From Linyphia triangularis (lineage: Eukaryota; Arthropoda; Arachnida; Araneae; Linyphiidae): 64,000 nucleotides of DNA. This document shows positions 32,567 through 43,677 of the stretch, one piece after another. Where the stretch lies: positions 9,906,001 through 9,970,000 of the forward strand of contig OZ021729.1 of assembly GCA_963978545.1 (NCBI GenBank), written 5' to 3'. The translations under genes and the position numbers were made by a program. The notes beneath the pieces are model-generated. The model was not told the origin of the DNA, ran no database searches, and was given only the letters and a program-made list of their open reading frames with translations. Numbering within the stretch: position 1 is the stretch's first letter; each line of letters begins with the position of its first letter.

Positions 32567-32813
32567 CTATACTAAACTTCAACTTAACTAGACATCACTT
32601 AGACGGTAGATCGTCACAGTGCTCATAGGTATTTAATCCATTTTGGCGGCGTGAAAGCATAATGTTCGCCAAACCACAACCCTGTAGAGAGCAAAAGACT
32701 ATAAGGTTTGGCGAGAATTATGTCTTCACTCCGCCAAAATGGATTAAATACCTATGAGCACTGTGACGATCTACCGTCTAAGTGATGTCTAGTTAAGTTG
32801 AAGTTTAGTATAG
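32567..32813. repeat. Long foldback: two perfect 83-bp inverted arms
   Basis: 32567-32649 is the exact reverse complement of 32731-32813. Pairing continues imperfectly another ~25 bp inward ('tcgccaaacc' on both arms), leaving a loop near 30 nt. It lies in the last LZTFL1 intron. Probably a foldback/MITE insertion. No clear target duplication (flanks 'gaagcc' and 'taagga'). Confidence 0.9.
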
Positions 32814-32825
32814 TAAGGATTATTT

Positions 32826-33213
32826 CCTATACTCGCAGTGTTACAATCTTCTAGCCCAGTTCATTTAGAAACTACTTTGTATAAAACTTTGAAATTACTG
32901 AGTAGGTACAAAAATGATTACTTAATGAAATGACATAAATTAAAAACTCGAAAATAGTGTCTAATATATTTTATTTTATTTTTGAAATTCTAAAGCCAAT
33001 GCCGATGCAGTGGCTCTACTTGCAATAGTCTTTTGCTTTTTAATTTTCATTTATAAAATAAAATATATTACATGCTATTTTCGAGTTTTTAGTTTATGTC
33101 ATTTCATTAAGTGATCACTTTCGTACCTACTCACCAAATGTCAAAGTTTTATACAAAGTTGTTTCTAAATGAACTGGGCTGGAAGATTGTAACACAGCGA
33201 GTATAGGGAATGG
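32826..33213. mobile_element. Foldback-type element with ~130-bp inverted arms
   Basis: 32828-32957 and 33083-33213 are inverted copies ('cctatactcgc...gtgttacaatctt...ctagcccagttcatttagaaac'). The middle (about 32990-33080) matches one unit of the tandem array at 12.7 kb ('gatgcagtgg', 'ctgcaatagtcttttgctttttaattttcat'). It therefore represents the unexpanded form of that element. Confidence 0.75.
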
Positions 33214-33639
33214 GTGAAATTCTACAGTTGTTTTTCTGCAATAGTTTTTAAATTATATTTCTAATTCAAATACATAAATTGTTTTAATTATTTTTTATTT
33301 ATTTTGATTTAGATAGGTCATAAAATATCATCCTCATAAAAATATTTAAAAAAAAAAAAAAAATATTTTTCATTTTATTTATAAATTTAAAAATGTTTTG
33401 TATTGCTGGAAAAACTGGGAATCAAATGACGTATTTATACGTGCATGACTATCAGTGGGTTAAATACTTGTCAGGGAAAGATAAACAAGAAAACTCATAA
33501 ACACATAAAAAGACAATGTACTTTATTATATTTCACACAACTTATATTATTTTATTATACAGTATAGAGCATTGCTTTGCAGTAAAAAATTAATCCTTAA
33601 AAACAAAATTGGTGCTGTAATTCTTTTATATGCATTATC

Positions 33640-34175
33640 AATTTTTATGTGCATTTGCCTCTTGTTTAAACAATTTTGAGATGAGATCGAATGTTCATAA
33701 CGTTTGATATAGCACTATAAAGAAAACCATTGATTCCAGACCATTTATTAACTTCATTTTGTAGAAAACTTAATAGAATGCATTGTCCTCAACAAAGAGT
33801 TTATCTGCTGAATTTCAGATCAATTTGAAGATTGTGAATTGGTTAATTAAACCTCCGAAGAATTCACCCACAAAAAGCAAATTTGAAGTTAATGTAAAGG
33901 ATTTTAAAGATCAAAATGGTAGATTTTTATCATCATATGTCATCAACCTTAGCTGGGGAAGGATTCATTTTACAAATATCACCAAACTGCACATGCTTCA
34001 ATATGGTTTGGTATCCAGATTTGATGTGCAGATATAGAAACATGTGTAAAAGCTGCCTTTTAGTGACAAACTTAATAGAATGCCTTGTCATTGAGTATAA
34101 TATTATCTGCCAAGTTTTAGCTGTCAAGATTGGATAACAGCAAGTGAATTAATTAGCCTCCAAAGATTTTGCCTA
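33640..34175 (+). repeat. Dispersed repeat 'GAATGCATTGTCATC' family, two adjacent copies
   Basis: 'taatagaatgcattgtcctcaacaaagagtttatctgctga' near 33771 and 'taatagaatgccttgtcattgagtataatattatctgcc' near 34073, each followed by 'gattg...gaattaatta' wording. The upstream half (33640-33700) matches 41.78-41.86 kb. The ORFs at 33783-34137 are by-products. Confidence 0.55.
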
Positions 34176-34192
34176 CCACACACAAACAAAAT

Positions 34193-34370
34193 TGGTTGGT
34201 TTGTACGCTCAACAACCTATTTTTGTGCAGAGTAATGGCTAATCAGGTCGGGACCTACAGCTTAAAGTGGATTCTGAACCACAACGAACATCCATGCCGA
34301 ATCCGGGATTTGAACCTGACACCTTTGGCATGCGAAGTCAGAGCGCTAACCACACAGCCATCAGGTGGGC
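34193..34370 (-). mobile_element. tRNA-derived SINE, second family ('GGTTCAAATCC' B box)
   Basis: On the minus strand: an A-box-like 'tggttagcgctctgac' region, B box GGTTCAAATCC (plus 34306-34316), then a body ending CAACCAA. The flanks CAAACAAAAT (34183-34192) and CAAGCAAAAT (34371-34380) form a 10-bp target duplication with one mismatch. It lies in the last LZTFL1 intron. The tRNA-like head lacks a paired acceptor stem, so it is not a tRNA gene. Confidence 0.8.
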
Positions 34371-34418
34371 CAAGCAAAATGAAGTTAATAGAAAGGATAT
34401 AAAAATTATCAAGCATAC

Positions 34419-34522
34419 TTATTAAGCTGCTGTCTGAGAGATTTTATCTGTTCATTCTTAGTGGCTAGAATTTGCTTCATATTTTTAAAAGCCCCAGTCT
34501 GGCTAAGCTTCAACTCCAGTTC
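34419..34522 (-). CDS. LZTFL1: LZTFL1 penultimate exon
   Basis: 104 nt, acceptor 'tttttag' before 34522, donor AA|gtatg at 34419/34418. It encodes a coiled-coil segment including T-G-A-F-K-N-M-K-Q-I-L and T-K-N-E-Q-I-K-S-L-R, which aligns without gaps to the T-A-A-Y-R-N-M-K-E-I-L and K-K-N-D-Q-I-K-D-L-R stretch of vertebrate LZTFL1. This is the best-conserved part of the gene in the window and what identifies it. Confidence 0.92.
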
Positions 34523-34609
34523 CTAAAAATAACAAGAAATTTAAGTTATGATTTGTGAAAAAAAATATTTTACTCAAACATATTTACTTGGTAAAATAAA
34601 ACACCATAC

Positions 34610-34714
34610 TTTTTCTGCAAGTTGCAATTGTGATTTAACTTCAAGCAGATGTTGCTTGGTCTCAACTAAATCACATTCTAAATGCTGCTGAGTATAGGCA
34701 CTTGCACACATGGT
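34610..34714 (-). CDS. LZTFL1: LZTFL1 exon, leucine-zipper region
   Basis: 105 nt, phase 0 at both ends, acceptor 'ttttttag', donor AAA|gtatgg. Its 35 residues end in V-K-S-Q-L-Q-L-A-E-K, matching V-Q-E-Q-L-H-M-A-E-K of the human protein, and the exon aligns over its whole length without gaps. Separated from the next exon by an 87-bp intron. Confidence 0.9.
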
Positions 34715-36538
34715 CTAAAAAATGTAATACGCTTATATTAGTAGCATATCATTTGGGATTAAAAAATATTTGTTGTTTTCCTGTGCTTCTTTTATTGTGT
34801 GTAAATTATTTTAACTTTATTGTGCTTATTTTCAAAAGTCTAGAATAGAAATATAAGCTAAATAAGATAGCTTTTTAGCTTATTATATAGATTTTATACA
34901 ATATTTAGACAGATAAATTATTATCTTTATTAACTTAATTTTACCAAAAGTTATACTTCGTGTACTTGCATTTTTTTATGTGAATTATTACGATTAAATC
35001 TTCTAATCTAAAGTAGAAAGTTTTTTTTAGAAGAAATTTTTTATTGTTGTTTATTTTATTTGGATTTTAATTTTCATTCATTTATTTATTCAAAAGAATA
35101 ATTGAATTATTGAACCAATATTATTACATTAGAATAATTTAAAGTAATTGAATGGATGCTGATAATATTATCAATATTACATACAGTCATGAACAGTGAC
35201 TCTTAAGAAAACAGGCTGAGAAATTTTCTGTCTAGTAAGGGGAATTATGAAATTGAATGTTTATAAAGGAAATGGTTGATTGGCATTATCAACTAATTGA
35301 AAAAGTATATACTGTTAGAAAACAGCAAAATATATCACTTAAAAATTGTAAAAAACATCTATTTTTAACAAGCCAATATAAATTGAACCTTTTTAAATTT
35401 TAAAATGTAAACTGTAAAAATGATTAAGGTTTTTTCAAACCTAACAGTAATTATTTACTGCTGAACCCAGATAATTTCTTTAATTACCAAACATATAAAC
35501 TTTCAAATTAAAGAATTTTCACTTGATACAATGGAATAGCAATTTTATCATTATAAAAATAAGTCAAAGAAGCACTTATATATTTTTTTATAAGCCTGAA
35601 AGACAGAAATAACTCAATATTTTTACAAAACAGAACTGAGAAACACATATGAACACTGACCTATTACAATGTTAGTACAGATTTTTTGAAAACAAATTCA
35701 AGGACTTTTTAAGGACTTTTCAAGAACCTTCCAAACAAAAAATAAGGACCTTAAAATTAAATTTAAAAAAATCTTTAAAAAAAAAATAATGTTCGACGAC
35801 GGAAATATAGCATATAATTTGTGAAAAATATTACATTTTAATTCTTACTTAAGATACTTGACAAAAAGTTCATTATAACTTTAAATTTAAAAAAAAAAAA
35901 TAGTAAAAATTTGATTGGAGCATTCAGTATCATTTAGATTCGAAGATGTCATTTTTATTAAAATTTAATCATTTTGTCAGTTACATCAAATACAACAACT
36001 TTAGTTACTGTACATTATACAACGATAATTTTATTGAATTGTGTTTCACAGGACGATTTCAGTTTCTGAACTTTTTTAATTACGCAAAACAGGTTAAATC
36101 TTAGATGCGTAAATCGCATCTAAATAATTTGTTAATCACTGATTAACTGAAATGCATCCAGTAACCACGGAGCTGATCGGGTTAAAAGTGCAAATTTGGT
36201 CACAATAGTCTTTATAACAATTATTATTTTTAGTTTCTAACCTTGCTTGACAATAAGGGTTCGAGAGTGGAACTTATGTTCCATGGTGTGTTTGAAAATC
36301 CATAATCCAATACATATTACCTTTCTAACTTTCTCCATGCAAAGTTATTTTTGAATTTAGAAATCTAAAATAGTAGGATATACGACCCTTATTACTACAA
36401 AAACTTTTAAATAAATACAATTGCTTAGATTGAATAGTTAACCTCTCATCAGGTGATGTACAGCTTACCAATGTAAAAAAAAATCTTCTCTAAAGCCAAC
36501 CTCATCTGATCTAGACGGTAAAGTTGGAATCCTCACAT
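34715..36538. other. LZTFL1 intron sequence, no insertion recognised except debris
   Basis: Very AT-rich. At 35695-35755 a short 'aaggacttttcaagaacctt' motif cluster matches the ends of the 57-63 kb duplicated unit. No gene or RNA seen. Confidence 0.45.
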
Positions 36539-36820
36539 TTAACCTTCCGTTAGTCGCGCTCACCTCACCGGGGCATCCCTACACTTTTTTCCTCCTCTAC
36601 CTTTATTTTTATTGAATTACTTGTGATACGATTTTTTAATAAATTTTCATATTTAAGTAGATTGTTTAATACTTTATACCTCCAATGAACTTTAAATCGG
36701 TAACAATCAACTATTTAAACTAGAATTAATTTCATTTGGCTTTCAAAAAACCGGAAACACCTCATAGGTGCAACGCGACTAACCATGTAGGAAAGAGGAA
36801 CGCAACTAACAAAAGGTTAA
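36539..36820. mobile_element. TTAA-flanked MITE, 274 bp
   Basis: TTAA at 36539-36542 and 36817-36820 flanks inverted ends CCTTCCGTTAGTCGCG and, inverted, CCTTTTGTTAGTTGCG (12 of 16 matching). A second inner 'gcgactaacc' near 36776 repeats the end motif. piggyBac-like by duplication; no transposase. Sequence near 40371-40690 has similar 'gttagacgcgc' wording and may be a decayed relative. Confidence 0.6.
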
Positions 36821-37021
36821 AATCATGCAATCATAAGTGTGAAGTATCACGTAATTGCTAAATAAGAAAACATCCTGAAATGAAAATATTTCTAGTATAT
36901 CGTAAAAATTATTGTATTTGAATGTAGATTCCACACTTTTTTTTTAATCGTTCTGTACCTTGAAGCAAGAGCTACCAATGTTTTAAAAAAAAACTTATTA
37001 AACTGCTAAGTATATAAGTAA

Positions 37022-37415
37022 GGTTGGTTGTTTTCAGATTATCTGGCGCCGTCAGCAACACGATGGCTATAATGCGCCGAATCATTCGTCATTAGACAAG
37101 CCAACATACATTCACCCATGCCTAACACGGGACTCGAACCCGCAACCTCGCGGTCTAGAATCTAGCCTTTAACTGCTGTAAGCGGTCTGACAGACCGCGA
37201 GTCATTTTTTGTGGAATGCTTCCACCCCCTAAAATATCTCATCTTTGACTTTTATATTAATTTTTCTGATACTATGTTTCTTAAACTTTAAACTGATGTT
37301 CACAAATTTGTGTGGCGCAGTATGGACCATGTGTTGCTCTTGCAGCAAAAACGTCAAACCACCCAACCACAGCAGTTAAAGGCTAGCACGCTAACCACTA
37401 TACCGTTTGGTCGGC
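37022..37415 (-). mobile_element. SINE ('GGTTGGTTG' family) split by a nested MITE
   Basis: The body 'gttggttgttttcagattat' starts at 37023. The B-box part (GGGTTCGAGTCCCG on the minus strand) is near 37125-37140, and the A-box part resumes after the insertion at 37383-37415. The whole is flanked by ATATAAGTA (just before 37021 and at 37416-37424), its target duplication. Confidence 0.85.
37166..37382. mobile_element. 217-bp MITE nested in the SINE, CCTTTAACTGCTGT ends
   Basis: The ends CCTTTAACTGCTGT and ACAGCAGTTAAAGG are perfect 14-bp inverted repeats. The SINE sequence CTAG is present on both sides (37162-37165, 37383-37386), so the target duplication is CTAG, or TA if the ends extend one base. 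A perfect palindrome GCGGTCTGACAGACCGC lies at 37181-37197. The inner part contains a 'ggcgcagtatgg...gtgttgc' block like the SINE body. Confidence 0.8.
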
Positions 37416-37639
37416 ATATAAGTAGGGATATCTTTCTTTACATTATTAATGGTTAGAAAACAGCAAAGTTAAGTGTATTTTAAATAGATGCATCACTTTA
37501 CGATATTATGCGAACTATTAAGCAATAACGCTTAAGTGGCTGGGTTAAGAAGGAATTGAATGGTTGAGCGTACAAACAAACCAACCTTAAGAGTGATCGG
37601 CAGCCATTCCTTGGCCTATGCTGCTAATGTTAAATTTAA

Positions 37640-37990
37640 AAATCACTCTATCGAATTTGCTATTGCTCGGATCTTTTCCATATTTTTTTCTATAATAGAT
37701 ATGATTTGTTTCTTTTACGCCACAGAATCTTTTTTGTGATATTTGTTTTCCATTTTTTTAAACTTAATTTTAAACTTTCGCATTTTTTATTCATTTTGTT
37801 TATTAGTACTCCACCAAAATCATTCCACAGAATTTTCTATCGCACGGATCTTTATCCTATTTTTTTCTATAATATATATAACTTCGTTCTTTTATGCTAC
37901 GTAATTTATTTATTGATATTCATTTTCAATTTTTTTAAATTTAATTTTAAACTTTGAGGTTTTTTGTTTATTTAGTTCCCTAGCTATAAC
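37640..37990 (+). repeat. Two-unit tandem duplication, period about 177 bp
   Basis: 'aaatcactctatcgaatttgct' (37640) and 'aaatcattccacagaattttct' (37817) begin matching stretches through 'cggatctt', 'tttttttctataat', 'ttcttttacgc'/'ttcttttatgc' and 'ttttaaacttt'. Diverged. The ORF at 37706-37957 follows the repeat and has no domain beyond hydrophobic AT-rich bias. Confidence 0.65.
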
Positions 37991-37994
37991 CAGA

Positions 37995-40289
37995 TGGCGT
38001 CACTAGCACCATTATCTCCTGGATCACTTCAGAAGTGATTTATTTTTGACTATTTCCTTAATTTTTGGCTAATTATTCCCAATTCTTTAGGGTTAATAAA
38101 TTCATCTATTACTATTTAAACATGTCTTAACAATATTTCTTTGATCAAACCTATATTTAGTTAGATTCTATGGTTTTTCCATGGCAAAACGAAGATCGTT
38201 ATTCAGAATATAGCAACCCTATAGGAGGATAAGTCAAGAAACACAAGTCCTAAGCCAGAGCAGTGGTTGATTTACATGGTCAGCAAAAGGGGAACATAGT
38301 GAAGAGATGGTCCCCATTTGACCCCAAAGGTCACACTGACAAGAAGTTAATTGCTTTCTTTTGCCCGGGAAGGGGCAGAAACCTAGTCGAGAGCGCATTT
38401 CACGTTTCTAGCGTTTTTAACAGGGCCCGATCCTACCTTCTGGAAATGTCACGAACGGGATCTGACAACAGGCAGCAATCACCATTAGTACTTGTTATAG
38501 TAGCACATTGTTTTTTAATGTGATGTTTTGAAGATATAATGCTGCTTGATTTTAAAAAGATAGCCGCATCTTTTATCTGGCCGGCTACCAAAACATAATT
38601 AAGTAGTAAACATAGCTAAAAATAGAAACAGCAAATAATTTCGCAACGGAACAATATTATAGTTTACATTTTCTGTGATCAGAACGTATTGGTGTTCTTT
38701 TACATTAAACATACGGCAATATTTCTTGTCAGAAGAAAAGTGATCTTTCAAATTCCTACACTCTACAAGCACATATTAGGACATTATCATCTATAAAATC
38801 ATAAAAAAAATATCTTAGAAATACAATCATGTTTACTACTTCATTCTATTTATATTGAAACAAAATTTCAATTTAATAAAGACTTTATATATGTTATTAC
38901 TTTGCTTTGCACAATTTTGATAAATAACTTTTCCTACAGAAAGTATAACAATTTAAAGATGTATGATTGCTCATTAAGAGTTGTTAATTGCTCATTAAGA
39001 GTATGTTATGTTAAAAATTTGAGATTGTTATAAAATGAGTCCCCCCTTTTTAATTATTTAACAAATATTTATTTTTAACCAGAGTGAATTTGTAACCTTT
39101 GTGTAAAAACTTTCTACCTTGATAATTGCGAATATATACCTTTATAACTGCTAATTTATATTTTATACTTTAATTTTATTTATTCTGATATAGATGAAAC
39201 TTAAGCACAATTTACTTACTGTTCTGTTATAAATAAACACTAATATTAATTGCAATTTTTAGCACTAATAATTAACTACTCATTTAAAATTGAAATTAGT
39301 TTAGTAGTTCAAATGTAAATAGTAACAATATTATTTAAAATATTTTAAAAGATCGAAGGATTTTTATAGTATATTTTCAATATTGAAGACAGAAAAATAA
39401 GTTCTATATTTTATTTACATCTTAACCCTCGAGATCACGCGCTGGTGTGTTTCTATGGGAATATATATTACAATGGGGTCTATTGGACCCTCTCGCGGGA
39501 CAAAAATCTAATTGATCCTGAAATCAAACTCTTTATGAATTGCATTGCCAAAAAAGATAATTTAAGATTTCCCATATACGAATATTAGATTCCGTAAAAC
39601 GAATATTAGACAAAATTTTAATTATAAATTTTTAAAAGTAAAAAAAATATATAATTAAATGCTTCTTTCAATAAAGTTTACTTCATGCAGTAGAAGTCTA
39701 TGTTATAAATGTGATATCTTTTTCATAAAGATGTGACTTCCAAGTATTGTAAAGTCCACAACTTCATGTTTATTAGCTTGAGAGGGGCGCTGAACAATAT
39801 CTCTCCTGACATAGAGTCAGGGTCGGCCTGGGTCACCTCTGAGAGGGCGGTGTACCAACATTCGAGAGGGCGTTATTACCAATGCACGTTGGCCTTACCC
39901 CTTCTCTCACCAAGCTAGCAGTCAGGTTTTCTTTTCGGGGGGGTGGGGGGAGGTTATGGTCGAAGATTTGATTACATACTCATAACAAGTTTCACAAATA
40001 AAAAAGAAGGGGAAGTGGTAAAATAAGATTTCCGACAATTTCTCAGGGGGGGGGGGGGACCCTCCTGTCTGCGGCCTTGTCCCACACCAATGAATAAACT
40101 CACACATTTTGCATGAGCCACTGCGACATTACTGTTAATTAGGACTACCCGTGATGCCGCAATGTGGCACATTCCCAGACGTATAGAAATGAACAGAATT
40201 GAATGAAAGCCTTTGATTTTATGTATAAAATTTCAAGTTACAATACAAAACACAAATGTCTCATAATGATGACTAAGAAAGATACAAGA

Positions 40290-40320
<31 letters not shown>

Positions 40321-41230
40321 TTCTAGAGAGGAGAGAGAGCAGAATATTATAATGAATATTTTTTTTCCAAATCAACCCTTGGTTAGACGCGCAATCTTTT
40401 GTCTTGCAGTTAGTCGCGTGGGGGACAAATTTCCCCCAAATTCAAATTTTTGTGCATACCATTCAATTCGTGACCAAATATCAAAGTAAGTGGTATTTTA
40501 ATTAAAAACACAACATTAATGAGCAGAATAAAGTAAGAATTAAAAAATATTTTTGAAATAACTTGAAAAAAAAATTTTTACGAATGCTTTGATTATGTGC
40601 TGCCCTATAATCAATTTATCAATAGATTTATAAATTGATTGTAGGGGACTTTTGTCAACCGTGCAAACTAACAGAGAGTTAAAACGCGATATATTTATAA
40701 TTTACTGTTGATGCAGATTTTTAATGATCATTTAACTTTTTTTTCGTTTATCGTTACGAACTGAAAGAGCTTTATGAACACTTGATATTGTCTTAAAATA
40801 GTGTGTACCACAGACTTTTATTAATAACTCAAAAAAGAAAAATATAGCAAAAGATTATAACTGATTTTGATACTGATGAAGAAATTAATGTATTAGTAAA
40901 AAAAATTCACAGACTGAGGTGAGCGGTTGTCATTTTTAGTGACTTGGACCTCCCCGAAATGAAATAACTACAAGATTAAATATGAATCTTATTATTTTTG
41001 ATAATAACTGAAATTGATTGAAGACATTTCTTTTATCGTTGTCTTATGAAACTGAGAAAATTAAAATTTCCTAACTGTCTCAAGAATTGGACGAAACATA
41101 TATGGAATACGGGTTTACGGTTAAAAATTTAAATGTCCTTAAATGTTTTCCCCTGTATGCAAATGTATTTTTTTACTAATTTCAATAGTAACGTAAAAAA
41201 TTCGTTTAATTGTTTTTATGAATAGTTTAT
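37995..41230. other. Intron sequence with isolated GC-rich patches, no gene identified
   Basis: A GC-richer 38260-38525 patch holds an 86-codon plus-strand frame without a recognisable motif. 39770-39910 and 40040-40090 contain G-rich phrases ('gggtcggcctgggtcacc', a G12 run) like hAT element debris. 39422-39445 starts TTAACCCTCGAGATCACGCG, piggyBac-MITE-like, but no partner end was found. Confidence 0.35.
40291..40340. repeat. (CT)n microsatellite with an inverted (GA)n flank
   Basis: About fourteen CT dinucleotides are followed by 'ttctagagaggagagagag'. The CT and GA tracts can pair, giving a small hairpin. Confidence 0.8.
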
Positions 41231-41234
41231 AATA

Positions 41235-42240
41235 TTCATGTTACAACTTATGTTGAAAATTTTAGAGCTGTAGCCCTATTAGAAATCGTTTTGTGCAATA
41301 CTTATTAATTAATTAAAAAACTGATCAAAATTTTAAAATTCTGTTTTTAAAAGTCCAATTAGAAGGCTAAAACTACTTTTGTTGAAAATTTCATAGCTGT
41401 ACGTATGCTCATATGCTTCACAGCTGTGCTTTATTTGAAATCATTTTCTAAAAAAAAAAAAGTAGTAATAATAATAATAATGATAATAATTAAAAAAAAT
41501 TAATTAAAAAAGAACTAAAATTTTAACATTCTGCAAGTCATAGGTACAAATAGAAGGCCAAAACTACTTATGTTGAAAATTTCAGAGCTCTACTCCAATT
41601 TTAAGTAGCTTTCTATAGATCCATAGACACACTGACAACTTGTTTTATTATTATTTATAAAAAGCAAAAATTTTATTATAAATCCTTTGTATGCATTGTA
41701 TGCTAACAGATTTTTCTGTTTGTACCATTTATTATTTCATTAAATATATTCGTTACATGTGTTCAAATGTAAAATAAATTCTTTATACGCATTGCCAATT
41801 TTTATGTGAAATCGCAACTTATTACGCTCAATCGAGTTTTCGTAGTGTTAAAAACCACTTCACCACTACGAAGAAAACATCCATTCCAAACTGTTTACTA
41901 ACTTTTTTTACCCTCAAAACTTGATTGAATACATTGTCATCCACAACGAATCTATCTGCTAAGTTTCGGCTCGATTATAGATGATAGCAAGTCAAAGTTT
42001 CCTTTCAATATTCATGAGCTAAGGACATATCACAATATTTAGAGCCGTCTAGGAGTTGTGTTTTTGTTTAATATAATTCTAGCTGTACGGCGGAACCGTG
42101 CTGCGGAGACTACTTATGTTATAAAAACATTAAGTAAATTTTTAACATTCTACTTGTCAAAGGTACAATTTGAAGTCTAAACTATTAATGTTGGAAATTT
42201 CTGAGATCTTAACCTATTTTAAGTAGATTTCTATAGATCA
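41235..42240 (+). repeat. Cluster of four related ~110-bp repeats plus a 'GAATGCATTGTCATC' copy
   Basis: 'acttatgttgaaaattt(t/c)a(g)agct' phrases occur near 41248, 41378, 41565 and 42165 (the last reads ttggaaattt), usually preceded by 'ttttaacattct...aggtacaa...agaaggc'. Two end 'ttaagtagctttctatagatc'-like. Between them, 41900-42010 is a copy of the dispersed family ('gaatacattgtcatccacaacgaatctatctgc'). Confidence 0.6.
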
Positions 42241-42245
42241 AACAG

Positions 42246-42685
42246 CAGGGTAGGGAGGCCACAAAATACAGGAAAAAAAGTTCCCTGATATTTCCCTGAC
42301 AGATTTCTAAAAAAAATCCCTGATTTTAGGGCAAACTTTTTTTCAAATTTCCCCAATTTTCTTCGGTTTTCCAGATGTCTAGACACCTTGATAAAATAGA
42401 ACATGTATACTAAAGATATACGATGCAAATTTTTTAAAAATAGTTTTGCTGGTAATGAAAAGTTTAAATTATTCCGTAACATTAAACTTCTAATGGCTTA
42501 TCACCACAAATCTCCGGGTAAATAGTTCCAAAATATGGACGAACGTACCTTAAACGATACAAAATTTCCCTGATTTTCATGAAATTTAAAAAAGTTCCCT
42601 GACATTTCCCTGATTTTTTACAGAATCAGAAAACTCCCTGACATTTCCCTGATTTCCAGGTTTTCCCGGTTCTGTGGCCACTCTG
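42246..42685. mobile_element. 440-bp non-autonomous DNA transposon, CAGGG...CTCTG ends
   Basis: Starts CAGGGTAGGGAGGCCACAAA and ends, inverted, CAGAGTGGCCACAGAACC. AACAG flanks both sides (42241-42245, 42686-42690). 'ccctgacatttccctga' phrases repeat near both ends. CAG...CTG ends are hAT-like, although the visible duplication is 5 rather than 8 bp. Confidence 0.65.
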
Positions 42686-42690
42686 AACAG

Positions 42691-43677
42691 ACAGACACAA
42701 AAACTATGTTTTACTATTATAGATTAAGTTGGTTATAAAATTACAAGGAATTAAAATTATTCTTACTTTTTCAAATATATATTTATAACCCACTGATGAA
42801 CGAAAATGTCGTGTGTGTCAGTGATTATAAAGAAATATTTCACACAATCAAAATAATTATTTTCCATATAACTTTGCCACCAACTAATATAATGTAAAAA
42901 CTACTGGATTCATCATAATTTTATGATTCTAATCTGTTAACTAACAAGAGAAAAAAAAAGAGTCAAAATGCCCCGTGGAGAATTGTCTATGTATAATACT
43001 TATAAAATATGCATTTAACAAAATGTATATTGAAAATTTATTTCGATGTGTTTGAATGCAAATAAATTTAACGAACAACAAATGTACGTTTTTCAAACAC
43101 ATCCTAGGAATAATAATTGAAAAGTCAGGAATATTCTCTGCAACAGTGGCGACTCTTGGGGTGCAGCAAGTACAGCCGGGCTGCATCTATATCCGTTTAA
43201 AATTAAAGTTTACTAATTACTAGTCAACCTTGATTATTTATTTCACTAATTTCCTTAAATATAGATTAGTATATTTCTTCTAAATTATTCAATCTTGGAA
43301 AACGAACTGATATTTTCCTAAGGAAGACAAGTTTCAATGCAGTCAACCACTATAACTACATCATGCCATTCCAAACAAACGAAATACGAATTCTCTGTGA
43401 AAGTCCATGAGAAAAAAAAAAGAAATAAACACTGGTTAGGGTCGACCCCTATTTCCCCCACACTATTTCTTAGAAAGGGGAAGTGACCCTCCTTCCCCTC
43501 ACCATTCGGACACTTGACGGAAATAGGGGAAACAAACCGCTTCGGGATGGGGGGGGGTTTACCATACCATGATGTTAATCGCCCAAGTGAAAATCAGTGC
43601 CATCTATGAGGAAAAGGTGCAAATGACATTGGTGCCAATCTGCCTTAAAGGCAAAGAAAGGGGCAGTATATAAGAGA
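42691..43677. other. Intron sequence without recognised features
   Basis: No gene. G/C homopolymers near 43548-43558. The ORF at 42941-43186 (minus) has no domain. Confidence 0.4.

Noticed and set aside
34419..34424. Read-through ending of LZTFL1 (K-Y-A-stop) at the penultimate exon
   Set aside because: The spliced version yields an acidic K-Y-E-E-T-N-D-E-D tail like the family's, with perfect phase and acceptor.
38263..38523. 86-codon ORF in a GC-richer patch
   Set aside because: No motif or splice support; I could not connect it to any family, so it is mentioned only as a patch.
39770..40090. A second complete hAT element
   Set aside because: hAT-like G-rich phrases are present, but I could not find paired ends, a duplication or transposase sequence.
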